In this document: in pieces, positions 40,414 through 50,302 of the stretch
How positions within the stretch are numbered: the stretch's first letter is position 1
Layout of the letters: each line of letters opens with the position of its first letter
Source: a filamentous cyanobacterium ESFC-1
Lineage (GTDB): Bacteria; Cyanobacteriota; Cyanobacteriia; Cyanobacteriales; Spirulinaceae
Reading direction: 5' to 3'
Length of the DNA stretch: 64,000 nt
Assembly: GCA_000380225.1 (NCBI GenBank)
Contig: KB904821.1
Location: forward strand, 1,540,830 to 1,604,829
Notes under the pieces: generated by a model
Told to the model about the DNA's origin: nothing
What the model saw: only the letters and a program-made list of their open reading frames with translations
The model's database searches: none
Translations under genes and position numbers: made by a program

Positions 40414-41028
40414 CTATTTTTCGCGCCAATTAAAGATAATTCGCTCCTCAGCTTGGCGGAACTCAATATTAAATTTCTCAAAAACTACCTCTCGTCCTAA
40501 CAAAAGTTGTTCTACACCTGTTTCATCTTGCAACCACGCCACAGGCGCAACAAAAGTATGTTCATTAATAGTCATTTCCACATCACGCAGGACATATCTC
40601 ACTGTCCCGCCAATGGTTTCCGCCAGTAATACTGTTTCGGAATCAGCTAAGGTGTAACCTAAATCTCGACCTACCCTCAAAGATATCAAGCTAACCTCTG
40701 CACCTGAATCAACCAGCATCGTTACAATCTCTTCCTTGTCTCGATGCTTTAATTTGACTGGGTAATCTGGAATCCACTCATGGCGGACAACGGCTCGAAA
40801 ATAAATGGGATGAATCTGGATTGAAGCGTTATTACAAGGTGGTATCACATAAATCGCATAGGGTTGCTGTGACGCTTTGGCTATCTCTTGCACCACCTCC
40901 AAACTCTCATCGTGAGCAATCATCCCCTCCGCATTGTAAGCCACATACTGATTTGGATAGGATTGTCGCAACATCCTACGGTTTTGGTTGAGCCATTTCA
41001 ACATGGCTTGGGTGTCAGGAGAAGTCAT
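40414..41028 (-). CDS. Retropepsin-like aspartyl protease family protein
   Basis: A 204-residue protein. The centre holds TMLVDSGAEVSLISLRVGRDLGY (about 105-127), the D-S/T-G active-site motif of retroviral-type aspartic proteases, with a beta-barrel pattern around it and LLLGREVVFEKFNIEF as the second hydrophobic loop. The N-terminal 60 residues (NRRMLRQSYPNQYVAYNAEGMIAHDES) are a DUF5678-like module often attached in cyanobacteria. Activity would need dimers. Function unknown. Confidence 0.7.
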   Translation of the reverse strand: MTSPDTQAMLKWLNQNRRMLRQSYPNQYVAYNAEGMIAHDESLEVVQEIAKASQQPYAIYVIPPCNNASIQIHPIYFRAVVRHEWIPDYPVKLKHRDKEEIVTMLVDSGAEVSLISLRVGRDLGYTLADSETVLLAETIGGTVRYVLRDVEMTINEHTFVAPVAWLQDETGVEQLLLGREVVFEKFNIEFRQAEERIIFNWREK

Positions 41029-41089
41029 GGGTGATGCTTCTTATGGAGAGTTGGCACATAATCAGAAGATACAAACTGAAGCAACCGAA

Positions 41090-42301
41090 TTACAACGCCA
41101 AAGGACGAAAAATCGCCAAAACCGAAGTATAGCCGTGTAAAAATGTGCTGCCGCCTACCGGGCCAATTTCCCCATTGGCAAAAAAGCCACTGAGGGCAAT
41201 ATCCCCGAAATAGCGGTTAATTTGTTGAGATTCAAAATTCGGCTGGCCGTATAGTCCTGCGCCGCGACCCAAGCAAGAAAACAGTAACGCCCCCATGGCC
41301 GAACGTTCATTTTGTGTTTGCAGTTGTAGCCGCATTTCTAAATCCTCGGCGGAGGTTTGGGCATCCCGGAGGTGAAACTGAATGCGGGCCCCCGGTCGAG
41401 CGCGATCGCCAATCGCGATCGCCCCATTGCGCGGATCGAGGCCGATTAAGTTACGAATCAAAAAGTCCCCTTGGGCCAAATCCTGCTTAAACTCATCGCG
41501 AGCCACACCAATAAACAGGGAGTTTTGGGCCAGGGTGCGATCGCCTTCGCTGAGTTGACCCAGCAGGTCTTGTAGGGCTTGTAGCGGTGCTTGTTCCCCG
41601 CCGGCCTCACTTTCTACCGTCATGATAATATTGCGCTCTCCCTGGGCGATTTGGTAGGGCTGGCCAATGGGGCGACATCCTTGGGCGACAATGGTATCCA
41701 TCACCACATTGCCACTGAGGGCTAAACCCAGGATGCCGTTGTGATAATGCTGGTAATTGCCAAACAAACTCATACCTTGATTGGTCATTCCTGCACTGGC
41801 CAAACCGCCGACTTTGGGCGATCCGGGGTAGGCAAAATCCAAGCCCTGTAATAAGTCTTTAATACCGGGAGTAGTGGGATCGGCAAATAAAAGAAACTGG
41901 GGGCGATCGCTTTTGGGAACCCCGATTAATTCGGTCCAGCGATCTGGAGGGCTGTCTAAATCGGGTAAATCTGTGTCTTCGAGGTGAAAAAACTTTAACT
42001 GAACATCCGGCAAACTGGCTAACGTCAAGCTTAAAGCCGGTTCTCGTTCCACTTCTTGGGCTTCGGTGAGATGGGGACTGCTGCCGATAATGCCCCCACC
42101 GCCACAACCAATCAAGCAAGGAACATGGAGATATTCTCGCAATAAGGGCATCAGCCGGGGATAATCGCTGGCAAACGCCGAAGAAATAAAGACCAAGGCT
42201 AAATCCGCCGGAGCATGGAGTGATTGCTGGGCCATGGCTGCGACTTCTTTAACAGCCGTTTCTAAAGAAGGTTGAGTTGAAAAAGCGTTGACCCACTGCA
42301 T
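41090..42301 (-). CDS. FIST domain signal-transduction protein
   Basis: A 403-residue protein with FIST_N (LALVFISSAFASDYPRLMPLL, IGCGGGGIIGSS) and FIST_C (FIGVARDEFKQDLAQGDFLIRNLIGLDPRNGAIAIGD, FSCLGRGAGLYGQPNFESQQI, GFFANGEIGPVGGSTFLHGYTSVLAIF). FIST proteins are thought to sense small ligands such as amino acids and often pair with kinases or GGDEF proteins. Domains are complete. No signalling partner is adjacent. Confidence 0.9.
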   Translation of the reverse strand: MQWVNAFSTQPSLETAVKEVAAMAQQSLHAPADLALVFISSAFASDYPRLMPLLREYLHVPCLIGCGGGGIIGSSPHLTEAQEVEREPALSLTLASLPDVQLKFFHLEDTDLPDLDSPPDRWTELIGVPKSDRPQFLLFADPTTPGIKDLLQGLDFAYPGSPKVGGLASAGMTNQGMSLFGNYQHYHNGILGLALSGNVVMDTIVAQGCRPIGQPYQIAQGERNIIMTVESEAGGEQAPLQALQDLLGQLSEGDRTLAQNSLFIGVARDEFKQDLAQGDFLIRNLIGLDPRNGAIAIGDRARPGARIQFHLRDAQTSAEDLEMRLQLQTQNERSAMGALLFSCLGRGAGLYGQPNFESQQINRYFGDIALSGFFANGEIGPVGGSTFLHGYTSVLAIFRPLAL

Positions 42302-42399
42302 GAAGTTTGGCTGGCGTAAGTTTGCGTTCGGTTTTGAACATTTTAACCCAACGCGATCGCGCCCCTACAGGACATCCCCAAGGCGATCGCAACGGGGAT

Positions 42400-42612
42400 T
42401 TACTCAGATTCAAAAAGAATCGGTAATTGGGTGTCGGTTTCGGTGGCAGGCATCTCCAATTCGGGGATTTTATCGGGATTCAGCCCTTGATCTGAACGAG
42501 CCAGACCCAAGGCTAAGATTAGCGCGATCGCGCCAAAAGCCACAATCACCGCCACCCACTCATCAAAATCCAAAATCGGCTTCCGGGGAGAAGGAGGTTG
42601 AGAATTTGCCAT
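42400..42612 (-). CDS. Small single-pass membrane protein
   Basis: A 70-residue protein starting MANSQPPSPRKPILDFDEW, with one membrane helix VAVIVAFGAIALILALGLA at about 20-40 and an acidic C-terminal tail. The AGGAAATGTT sequence gives a ribosome site before this ATG; the longer frame upstream is less likely. Proline/charged N-terminus plus single helix is common in cyanobacterial small proteins. No family recognised. Confidence 0.6.
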   Translation of the reverse strand: MANSQPPSPRKPILDFDEWVAVIVAFGAIALILALGLARSDQGLNPDKIPELEMPATETDTQLPILFESE

Positions 42613-42661
42613 AACATTTCCTAAAATACCCTTCACCCCGATTAAACCACAAGTGCCGGAA

Positions 42662-43075
42662 TTAAGGCACAACCAACACCGGACAAGGGGCTAAATTAAT
42701 CGTGCGATTGGTCACGCTTTCGGCAGCCCCTTCATCGGTCAAACCCAAACCCCGACAGCCCATAATAATCAAATTTGCATTGATTTCATCGGCCACATCA
42801 CAAATCGTAAACGACGGCATTCCCTCCCGTTCGATAATTTCAGCTTGAATCCCTTTTTGGGTAAAAAGCTCCTGCGCTCCAGCCAGTAACTTAGCCACCG
42901 TTTCTTTAGATTTCATCACATCCGCTTCGGTGGCCGCTTCGGCTTCTGGGGGGGGTTCCACCACCGACAACAGTACCAAACGGCTTTGGTATTGCTGTAC
43001 CAAATTAATCACAACATCCACCGCATTACGGGCTTCTCGGCTTTGGTCAATGGAAAATAAGACGGTTTTGAACAT
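42662..43075 (-). CDS. Universal stress protein (UspA family)
   Basis: A 137-residue Usp from the ATG at 43075, which has AAGGGA nine bases upstream. MFKTVLFSIDQSREARNAVDVVINL is the first strand-helix; the C-terminus holds ANLIIMGCRGLGLTDEGAAESVTNRTINLAPCPVLVV, where the G-x2-G-x9-(G/S) ATP-binding loop is loosely kept (E before S in place of G). It may bind ATP and dimerise under stress. Followed on the same strand by the small membrane protein gene. Confidence 0.88.
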   Translation of the reverse strand: MFKTVLFSIDQSREARNAVDVVINLVQQYQSRLVLLSVVEPPPEAEAATEADVMKSKETVAKLLAGAQELFTQKGIQAEIIEREGMPSFTICDVADEINANLIIMGCRGLGLTDEGAAESVTNRTINLAPCPVLVVP

Positions 43076-43246
43076 AGAACATCCCTTGAGTACACGCACT
43101 CCGGTACAATCGGCAAGAGAGCAATTTTCGTTTGCTCCCGATCGGCTTGGCTTTTAATCCAGAGTAAACGCAAAAAAATTGAGTTGTGGCACTTATTGAT
43201 TTAAGCTTTGCCCTCGCCAACATTGCAATTAGGAGGTCATTAAACT

Positions 43247-44452
43247 GTGTCCAAAAAAACTGTAGCAAATTTATCAGAAACTGATTTAGCTGGCAAAAAA
43301 GTTTTAGTTCGGGCCGATTTTAACGTACCGCTAGACGACAACGGCAATATTACGGATGATACTCGGATTCGAGCCGCTTTGCCGACCATCCAAGATTTAG
43401 TTGCCAAAAAAGCGAAAGTTTTACTCAGCAGCCACATGGGCCGCCCCAAGGGTCAAGTTAAGGATAGCCTCCGCTTAAACCCCGTGGCCGCCCGTTTGTC
43501 GGAATTGTTGGGTAAAGAAGTCAAAAAATGCGATGACTGCATTGGGGATGAAGTCGCCCAAGCCGTGAGCAGCATGAGTGATGGCGATGTGGCTTTACTT
43601 GAAAACGTCCGTTTTTATGCCGAAGAAGAGAAAAACGACCCAGAATTTGCTCAAAAACTAGCAGCAAACGCCGATTTATACGTTAATGATGCTTTTGGGA
43701 CGGCTCACCGCGCCCATGCTTCGACTGAAGGGGTGACAAAATATCTGAGTCCGAGTGTTGCGGGTTTGTTAATCGAAAAAGAATTAACTTACCTCAAAAA
43801 CGCCATTGATAATCCCCAACGTCCCTTGGCTGCCATTATCGGCGGTTCTAAAGTATCAAGCAAAATCGGCGTGATTGAAACCCTGCTGGAAAAATGCGAC
43901 AAGCTGCTGATTGGCGGCGGGATGATCTTTACATTTTATAAAGCGCGGGGTTTGAATGTGGGTAAGTCCCTCGTTGAAGAAGACAAACTCGAACTGGCGA
44001 AGTCTCTCGAAGCCAAAGCCAAAGAAAAAGGCGTAGAGTTGTTGTTACCCACCGATGTTGTCGTTGCGGATAACTTTGCGGCGGATGCTCAAGCGCAAAC
44101 CGTGAGCGTTGAAAGCATCCCCGACGGCTGGATGGGCTTGGATATCGGCCCCGATGCCATTAAGGTTTTCCAAGAGGCTTTAGCCGATTGTAAATGCGTG
44201 ATTTGGAACGGGCCGATGGGGGTGTTTGAGTTTGATAAGTTCGCCAAAGGGACAGAGGCGATCGCACAAACTTTAGCAGAAATTACCGAAACAGGCACGA
44301 TTACCATTATCGGCGGCGGTGACTCGGTAGCTGCGGTTGAAAAAGTGGGCGTAGCCAGCAAAATGAGCCATATTTCCACCGGAGGCGGCGCAAGTCTGGA
44401 ATTACTCGAAGGTAAAGAGTTACCCGGTATTGTGGCGTTAGATGACGTTTAA
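43247..44452 (+). CDS. pgk: Phosphoglycerate kinase
   Basis: A 401-residue Pgk that starts at GTG (43247) with a strong AGGAGG twelve bases upstream. Substrate-binding motifs [14 protein letters not shown] near 19 and SSHMGRPKG near 61, hinge region, and nucleotide-site motifs [15 protein letters not shown] near 325 and [16 protein letters not shown] near 350 are all present. It catalyses 1,3-bisphosphoglycerate/3-phosphoglycerate interconversion in the Calvin cycle and glycolysis. Length is standard. Monocistronic. Confidence 0.98.
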   Translation: MSKKTVANLSETDLAGKKVLVRADFNVPLDDNGNITDDTRIRAALPTIQDLVAKKAKVLLSSHMGRPKGQVKDSLRLNPVAARLSELLGKEVKKCDDCIGDEVAQAVSSMSDGDVALLENVRFYAEEEKNDPEFAQKLAANADLYVNDAFGTAHRAHASTEGVTKYLSPSVAGLLIEKELTYLKNAIDNPQRPLAAIIGGSKVSSKIGVIETLLEKCDKLLIGGGMIFTFYKARGLNVGKSLVEEDKLELAKSLEAKAKEKGVELLLPTDVVVADNFAADAQAQTVSVESIPDGWMGLDIGPDAIKVFQEALADCKCVIWNGPMGVFEFDKFAKGTEAIAQTLAEITETGTITIIGGGDSVAAVEKVGVASKMSHISTGGGASLELLEGKELPGIVALDDV

Positions 44453-44459
44453 ACCCTCT

Positions 44460-44591
44460 GATAGCAGTAAGCTTGACAGTTAAGACGTTTTGATGGGCAA
44501 GTCTGCCCTCAGCCCAACCCCTCTCCCACTCCGAGAGGGGCTTATTTTCTAAGAATGGATAATGTTGTCCTGAGCAATTTGGCGGTTGCTA
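44460..44591. mobile_element. MITE-like element, family A (inverted copy)
   Basis: Left end GATAGCAGTAAGCTTGACAG with TTAAGACG, core CAACCCCTCTCCCACTCCGAGAGGGG, right end GTCCTGAGCAATTTGGCGG followed by TTGCTA. It is the reverse orientation of the 9220 and 12751 copies. Its right end directly abuts a family B element. Confidence 0.65.
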
Positions 44592-44668
44592 GATCAAATC
44601 CGTTTAATTGGTGAAGCTTTAGAACCGGGATTCTCAAACAGTGGTTGTTTTTTCGGATTTGATATTAA
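44591..44668. mobile_element. Palindromic repeat element, family B (shortened)
   Basis: Begins AGATCAAATCCGTTTAATT and ends TTTTTTCGGATTTGATATT, with a shortened inner segment holding AGAACCGGGATTCTC. It is the partner of the 40272 element with part of the stem deleted, and sits immediately next to family A. Confidence 0.65.
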
Positions 44669-46428
44669 TTACTCATGGGCAGTAGAATATTAAAGCTCGT
44701 ACCTTGTCCTAATTGAGACTCGCACCACAATTTCCCACCGTGATTTTCCGTGATAATTTGATGCGCGATCGCCAATCCTAAACCCGTTCCTCGACCCACA
44801 CCTTTCGTTGTAAATAAATGATCGAATACCTTGGCTTTAATCGCTTCGGTCATGCCTTTACCATTATCGCTAATCTGAATGGTAACAGCATTTTCGGGTC
44901 TGAGGATAGTCGTTTTAATCGTAATTTGTTGGGACTGGTTTTGCAGTTCAGCAAAGGAAGATTGTTCTGCCATTTCATCAAACATATCAATAGAATTTGC
45001 CAAAATATTCATAAAAACCTGATTCAGTTGTCCGGGGTAACAGGAAAGGGGAGGAATGTCACCATATTTTTTCACAACTTCAATAGCAGGACGTTGGTTG
45101 TTCGCTTTCAAACGATATTTAAGAATGAGTAAAGCACTATCTAAACCGTCATGCAGATTTACGTCCACTTTATGTTCCGTATCAGCGCGAGAAAAAGTGC
45201 GTAAGCTCTTGCTAATCACTTTGATTCGATCCGTAGCATTTTGCATAGAGTTGAGCAGCTTGGGTAAGTCTTCTTGGACAAATTCGAGGTCAATATCTTC
45301 AGCATTTTCTAATACTAATTCTTGGGGAGGTTGGTGTTGTTGATAAATTGCTAAATGCTCGAATAAGTCTTGTATATATTCTTTGGCGTTACTAATACTG
45401 CCATTCAAAAAGCCAACCGGATTATTAATTTCGTGAGCCACTCCCGCGACTAAGTTTCCCAAAGCCGCCATTTTTTCATTTTGAACCAGTTGCATTTGAG
45501 AAGTTTTTAAATCATCAAAAGCTTTTTCTAAGGCTTGATTGGTATCTTTAAGTTTAAGTTCTCCTTGCCGATTTTCAGCAATTACTGTAACTAACAAATA
45601 GGTTGTCAAGATGACAACACTAATAAAAGATTGGAGTAACCAAAAGGATTCTACTACACTGTCTTGCACGAAAATGCCCAATCCTCTCGCTGTTCCCCAG
45701 GTGGCTAAGGCTGAAATTAAAATAACCAGTAATGTTGCTTCTCTGGCTCTGAAGCGGAAACCTGCCCATAATAATAAAGGTAACATCATATATTCTACGG
45801 AATCACCGAGCCAAAAAGCTTGGTAACCAATGACCAATAATAAGCCAATAACAATGACTAATTCTATAATTAACTGTTTTTGTTTAATGGGGATTGATGG
45901 GTGTTGGGAAGGAGATTTCCAGGCGACAATAGCAGGAGTAATAATCAGTCTACCTGTGATGACACTAATCGACCAAGTTGTCCAAACAGCACTATAAAAT
46001 TCCCAAGGTAGGTTTTCGGTAAAGCAAAGAATAGCAACAGCAAGGCTAGTGGTTAGGATAGGACTGGGTAAAATTAAGATAATAAATTTTATAACATTTT
46101 GCGATCGCGCAAATAATCGACTAGGACGGAGAAATCGCCGTAAAAGCCAACTGGTGATTAGGGGTTCAATGGTGCTTATCAAGGAAATGCCAACAATCGT
46201 CAATATGTCTTGATAAAAAAGCAAGCGATTGACAATCAGTTCGCTCAGAAAAATGGGTAAACCGAGCTTATAGCCGCCCAACCACAACAATGCCAGATAA
46301 AAGCCAGAAGATGGCCAAATTGCTGAAGCTCCATTTTCAAAAGAAACGGATTGCGAGAGGGAAGCTAAGGCATAATGCGTGGCCAAAGTTCCGAGAAAAA
46401 TGAGAATTGTTCGGAGCCATTTAGACAT
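44665..46428 (-). CDS. MASE1 membrane sensor histidine kinase
   Basis: A 587-residue kinase from the ATG at 46428 (MSKWLRTILIFLG); a longer in-frame extension to 46542 lacks family character. The N-terminal 290 residues hold about eight membrane helices of a MASE1 sensor (SFENGASAIWPSSGFYLALLWLGGYKLGLPIFLSE). A coiled coil leads to H-box [17 protein letters not shown] with His near 331, then N-box NQVFMNILANSIDMFDE and GKGMTEAIKAKVFDHLFTTK, GRGTGLGLAIAHQI. The ligand is unknown. No response regulator adjoins it. Confidence 0.88.
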   Translation of the reverse strand: MSKWLRTILIFLGTLATHYALASLSQSVSFENGASAIWPSSGFYLALLWLGGYKLGLPIFLSELIVNRLLFYQDILTIVGISLISTIEPLITSWLLRRFLRPSRLFARSQNVIKFIILILPSPILTTSLAVAILCFTENLPWEFYSAVWTTWSISVITGRLIITPAIVAWKSPSQHPSIPIKQKQLIIELVIVIGLLLVIGYQAFWLGDSVEYMMLPLLLWAGFRFRAREATLLVILISALATWGTARGLGIFVQDSVVESFWLLQSFISVVILTTYLLVTVIAENRQGELKLKDTNQALEKAFDDLKTSQMQLVQNEKMAALGNLVAGVAHEINNPVGFLNGSISNAKEYIQDLFEHLAIYQQHQPPQELVLENAEDIDLEFVQEDLPKLLNSMQNATDRIKVISKSLRTFSRADTEHKVDVNLHDGLDSALLILKYRLKANNQRPAIEVVKKYGDIPPLSCYPGQLNQVFMNILANSIDMFDEMAEQSSFAELQNQSQQITIKTTILRPENAVTIQISDNGKGMTEAIKAKVFDHLFTTKGVGRGTGLGLAIAHQIITENHGGKLWCESQLGQGTSFNILLPMSN

Positions 46429-46542
46429 TCTTACTTGTTTATAATAGATTGGGTTTAACAAGTTTATAGGTATATAGTATTTTCTGCTCAAAGATAAACT
46501 CGCACCTCCATTTTTAGCCATAATCTTGAGTGGTAGAATCAA

Positions 46543-46980
46543 GGCAGAGCGTCATTTTTGCTTTCTTTGTTGCGAGGTTCGAGAGTTTCTATCTCGTTTA
46601 TAAATACTATATATTGTAAAAGTTAGCATAAGTTAGGATAAAGTTTCGCGCAATTTCAACAACTCAAGTCCAAACTTAATTTATGAAATTATACAACTGG
46701 AAGAAATTTTGTCAGGACGGAAAATTTTAAAGTTAAATAATTGCAAATTATAAAAGTCAGTCTTAGCCCGATTAAGAATAGCACCAAAGTTTGACCATAC
46801 TGATATTTGCGGCTTTCGAGAAATGTAGCACCGCGACAAAATGGGGAGAATACCGCCATCTAGATTGCAAAAGATAATCAGTAATAAGAAGTATTACGAA
46901 AAAAGAGATTAAACTGACGCGATCGCGAAATCGACTTGATTACCGTTGTACAAATCTAAATAAAGAACTAGGGTAAACCA
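46543..46980. other. AT-rich intergenic region
   Basis: Contains a partial family E motif (GGCAGAGCGTCATTTTTGC at about 46544) and several AT-rich tracts; a HIP1 site lies near 46919. No gene is seen. It should hold the divergent promoters of the MASE1 kinase and the 46981 gene. Confidence 0.5.
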
Positions 46981-47733
46981 ATGAAGCTTCAACAATATTG
47001 CGCCGGGATTTTATTAGGGGGATTGCTGGCTTCGATTGGGCTACCGAGTTGGGCGCAAAATATGAGGGGACGACTCAACCAAGCGTTATGTGTAGAAGAT
47101 TGGAACAGCGCGATCGCGACTGTAGATAGCATGATGCAAGCTTATCCCAACAATCGCACCCAACTGCAACAATATCGCGATCGCCTCCAACAACTCCAAG
47201 CCTCTCCTAATGGTTTAAGCGCAGCCCAACGCGCCGAATATTGTTCCCAAGCGCAACAAACCCCCACCCCCGCAAACGACAATTTTAAAGCTCGCATCGA
47301 GCAGTATTACCAACAGATGGACGAGATGAGCTACGATGAAGCGGTCGCCTTAATCGGTCGTTCTGGACAAGTGCGCGATCGCTATTCTGCTTATGGTTGG
47401 AAAGAGGAAAATGGCGCAACCTTAATCGCAGAGTTTCCGGGTGGAGAGGTAGGTAGCTTGATTACTATGGCGGGTATGGATTGTTCGGGGGGTAGCGCCA
47501 CCGATACCAGCATTAGCATTCAATGTCGCAGTTTGCCCCTTCCGGCTAAATTCGAGCGCATTGAAGCGGGAATGAACGAACAAGCCGTTTTACAACAACT
47601 GGGAGAACCCACAGGACAATCTGAAGTCATTGAATATGAGTGGCAATTCCAAGAAGGAAATACCACTTGTACCCTCGAAGCTTATGTTTACAATGGTCAA
47701 GTTTCGCGGCCATGGTATCACTGTGATGATTAG
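46981..47733 (+). CDS. Secreted hypothetical protein with BamE/SmpA-like C-terminus
   Basis: A 250-residue protein. Signal peptide MKLQQYCAGILLGGLLASIGLPSWAQ. Residues 28-95 are helical, with a Cys pair (ALCVEDW, AEYCSQ). The C-terminal domain, about 175-250, reads KFERIEAGMNEQAVLQQLGEPT...YEWQFQEG, the I-x2-GM-x3-V-x2-LGxP pattern of SmpA/OmlA (BamE)-like folds. Outer-membrane or periplasmic role inferred; no family name is sure. ATG with AACTAGGGTAAACC before it. Confidence 0.65.
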   Translation: MKLQQYCAGILLGGLLASIGLPSWAQNMRGRLNQALCVEDWNSAIATVDSMMQAYPNNRTQLQQYRDRLQQLQASPNGLSAAQRAEYCSQAQQTPTPANDNFKARIEQYYQQMDEMSYDEAVALIGRSGQVRDRYSAYGWKEENGATLIAEFPGGEVGSLITMAGMDCSGGSATDTSISIQCRSLPLPAKFERIEAGMNEQAVLQQLGEPTGQSEVIEYEWQFQEGNTTCTLEAYVYNGQVSRPWYHCDD

Positions 47734-47776
47734 CGCGTCTGGGCAGGCTTTCCCGCCCAAACGATACTTTACAGGA

Positions 47777-49603
47777 TTAGAAATCTGTGCGATTCGCGAT
47801 CGCGCCCTTCATCTTTTCAACCACCTCAGCCACCGGAATCGCCCCCAATTCACCCTGAGCGCGGGTGCGAATACTCAGGGAGTTGCTTTCGACTTCTTTG
47901 CCCCCTAGAATCGCCATAACCGGGATTTTCCCCTTTTCCGCATTACGGATCATTTTACCCAGGCGATCGCCACTGGTGTCTACTTCAGCGCGAACTCCCA
48001 CCGCCCGCAACTGCGCCGCAACATCTTTGGCATAACCCAAAAACTCGTCATTAACACTCATCAGACGCATTTGAATCGGCGCTAACCACAAGGGAAAGTC
48101 CCCGGCGTACTGTTCGATCAAAATGCCAATCAAACGCTCTAGAGAGCCAAAAGGAGCGCGGTGAATCATCACCGGACGCTGCCGCGAACCGTCTTCGGCG
48201 GTGTATTCCAGTTCAAAGCGTTCGGGTAAATTGTAATCGACTTGGACTGTTCCCAGTTGCCACTCTCGATCCAGCACATCCCGGAAAATAAAGTCTAGTT
48301 TCGGCCCGTAAAACGCTGCTTCTCCTGGGGCTTCAAAGTAATCCATCTCCAGGGTTTGCACCGCCCGACGAATGGCATTCTCGGCCTTATTCCAAGCATC
48401 TTCGGAGCCAATATATTTATCCGATTCCGGGTCGCGGAAACTCAGACGGGCTTTAAACTGCTTCAGTTGCAAGCTGTTGAACACTTCCAGGATTAAATCC
48501 ACCACGCTCAAAAACTCCCCGTCAAGTTGGTCGGGAGTGACAAAGAGGTGGGAGTCGTCCACGGTAAAGCCCCGCACCCGCGTTAAACCGCCTAACTCCC
48601 CGGATTGCTCGTAACGGTACACCGTCCCAAACTCAGCCAGACGCATCGGCAAGTCCCGATAAGAGCGCAACTCGTTTTTATAAATCTGGATGTGGAAGGG
48701 ACAATTCATCGGTTTGAGGACAAATCCTCGCTCCTTCGCGGCTGCTTCGGGAGTTTCCGCCATCATCGGGAACATATCTTCTTGATAGTTCTGCCAGTGT
48801 CCCGATACTTTGAATAAATCGACTCTGGCAATATGGGGCGTAACCACGGGCAGATAACCCCGCTTAATTTGTTCTTGTTTGAGGAAGTCTTCGAGGGTAG
48901 ACCGGATAATCGTGCCTTTAGGAGTCCACAGGGGTAAACCGGGGCCTACGGGGTCGCTGAAGACAAACAAGCCCAATTCTTTGCCCAGTTTGCGGTGGTC
49001 CCGTTTGAGGGCTTCGGCTTTGCGGCGTTTGTATTCTTTGAGTTGTTCGGGGGTTTCCCAAGCGGTTGCATAGATGCGTTGTAGTTGTTGGCGTTTTTCG
49101 TCGCCGCGCCAATAGGCCCCGGCGACGCTTTCGATGTCGATGGCTTTGGGGTTGAGTTCGCTGGTGTTTTCGATGTGGGGCCCAGCACACAAATCCCACC
49201 AAGTTTCGCCGAGGTGATAAATGGTGATGGGTTCGGTTTTGATGTCGTCGAGGATTTCGAGTTTGTAGGGTTCGCCAAGTTCTTTGATGCGCCGTTGGGC
49301 TTCTTCGCGAGAGACTTCTTCGCGGATGACGGGCTGTTTTTGCTTGATGATCTTGTCCATCTCTTTTTTGATGGCTTTGAGGTCTTTCTCGCTGAAGGGT
49401 TCGGGATTGTCGAAGTCGTAGTAAAATCCGGTTTCTGTCCAAGGGCCAATGGTGACTTGTGCCTTGGGAAACAACCGTTGTACCGCCATGGCCATAACGT
49501 GAGAGGCGGTATGACGAATGCGTTTGAGTTGGTCAGATTCGCTGGTACGGGGAAGCTGAATCATATCTTGGGGTTCGGCGGTGGTCATCGGCTGTTTTAC
49601 CAT
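47777..49603 (-). CDS. thrS: Threonyl-tRNA synthetase
   Basis: A 608-residue ThrRS from the ATG at 49603 (MVKQPMTTAEPQ); further upstream codons look non-coding. It lacks the N-terminal TGS (N1) domain, as is usual in cyanobacteria, and begins with the editing domain (RHTASHVMAMA, with HxxxH, and WWDLCAGPHIENT with C-x3-H). Catalytic motifs follow: motif 1 KGTIIRSTLEDFL, motif 2 VYRYEQSGELGGLTRVRGFT, motif 3 HRAPFGSLERLIGILIE; the anticodon-binding domain is at the C-terminus. It charges tRNA-Thr; the array encodes three extra tRNA-Thr species. Confidence 0.97.
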   Translation of the reverse strand: MVKQPMTTAEPQDMIQLPRTSESDQLKRIRHTASHVMAMAVQRLFPKAQVTIGPWTETGFYYDFDNPEPFSEKDLKAIKKEMDKIIKQKQPVIREEVSREEAQRRIKELGEPYKLEILDDIKTEPITIYHLGETWWDLCAGPHIENTSELNPKAIDIESVAGAYWRGDEKRQQLQRIYATAWETPEQLKEYKRRKAEALKRDHRKLGKELGLFVFSDPVGPGLPLWTPKGTIIRSTLEDFLKQEQIKRGYLPVVTPHIARVDLFKVSGHWQNYQEDMFPMMAETPEAAAKERGFVLKPMNCPFHIQIYKNELRSYRDLPMRLAEFGTVYRYEQSGELGGLTRVRGFTVDDSHLFVTPDQLDGEFLSVVDLILEVFNSLQLKQFKARLSFRDPESDKYIGSEDAWNKAENAIRRAVQTLEMDYFEAPGEAAFYGPKLDFIFRDVLDREWQLGTVQVDYNLPERFELEYTAEDGSRQRPVMIHRAPFGSLERLIGILIEQYAGDFPLWLAPIQMRLMSVNDEFLGYAKDVAAQLRAVGVRAEVDTSGDRLGKMIRNAEKGKIPVMAILGGKEVESNSLSIRTRAQGELGAIPVAEVVEKMKGAIANRTDF

Positions 49604-49784
49604 GCAAGTTAACTGTATATATAATGTCTTTTTGGGGTTACTCTTTACTATGATATCGGGTGGGAGAGTTTCGATTTTAGCGATGGGGGCGATCGCAATA
49701 CTCAAAAAAAATGAAAATTTCTGTAACTTTTTGTAAAAAACGCTAAGATAAAAAGTAATATAGTACACGTTTTATGGGAATCGA

Positions 49785-50117
49785 ATGTCTTTGACTCAGC
49801 CCCCCGAACGCGAGTTACTCAAAGCTGTTCTTGAGCCATTATTGGCAGATTTTCAATATTGGTTTGCGCGATCGCGAGATTTACTCGAAACTGAAAACCT
49901 CTCTTTTCTGGACTCGACCGAGCAAGAAAATCTCCTGGCGAGACTTGAAACGGCTCAACAAGAAGTGAGCGCGGCTCAGGCTCTATTTCAAGCCACTTCC
50001 GGTCAAGCCGGTTTGAACTTAAGCACAATTCAACCTTGGCATCAACTGGTGACAGAATGTTGGCAAGTTTCGAGCCAATGGCGCAGCCTCAAACAAGCAC
50101 AATCCCCCGATTCTTAA
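49785..50117 (+). CDS. DUF2605 family protein
   Basis: A 110-residue helical protein: LLKAVLEPLLADFQYWFARSRDLLETENLSFLDSTEQENLLARLETAQQEV, then WHQLVTECWQVSSQWRSLK. This matches the cyanobacteria-specific DUF2605. Function unknown. It is followed 185 bases on by a DUF2973 gene, and these two families are often adjacent in cyanobacterial genomes, suggesting joint action. It is divergent from thrS. Confidence 0.85.
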   Translation: MSLTQPPERELLKAVLEPLLADFQYWFARSRDLLETENLSFLDSTEQENLLARLETAQQEVSAAQALFQATSGQAGLNLSTIQPWHQLVTECWQVSSQWRSLKQAQSPDS

Positions 50118-50302
50118 AAAATCGCTAAAAAAGTGCGGTTTATCAAGCAAATACAGCTTTAATCACTTTATCATCCATGAGTTTGAGACTTTCCCAAAGT
50201 TTACATGACATAATAAACTGAAGCAATATAAGAGCTTTCACAAAGAAGGCTTTATTAAAGATTTTTGGACGAAATTGTTAAACAAATTAAGGAATAAAAA
50301 CG

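Noticed and set aside
48918-49449. Two long minus-strand frames and one plus frame over thrS
   Set aside because: Arg/Ser/Thr-rich shadows of the thrS reading frame.
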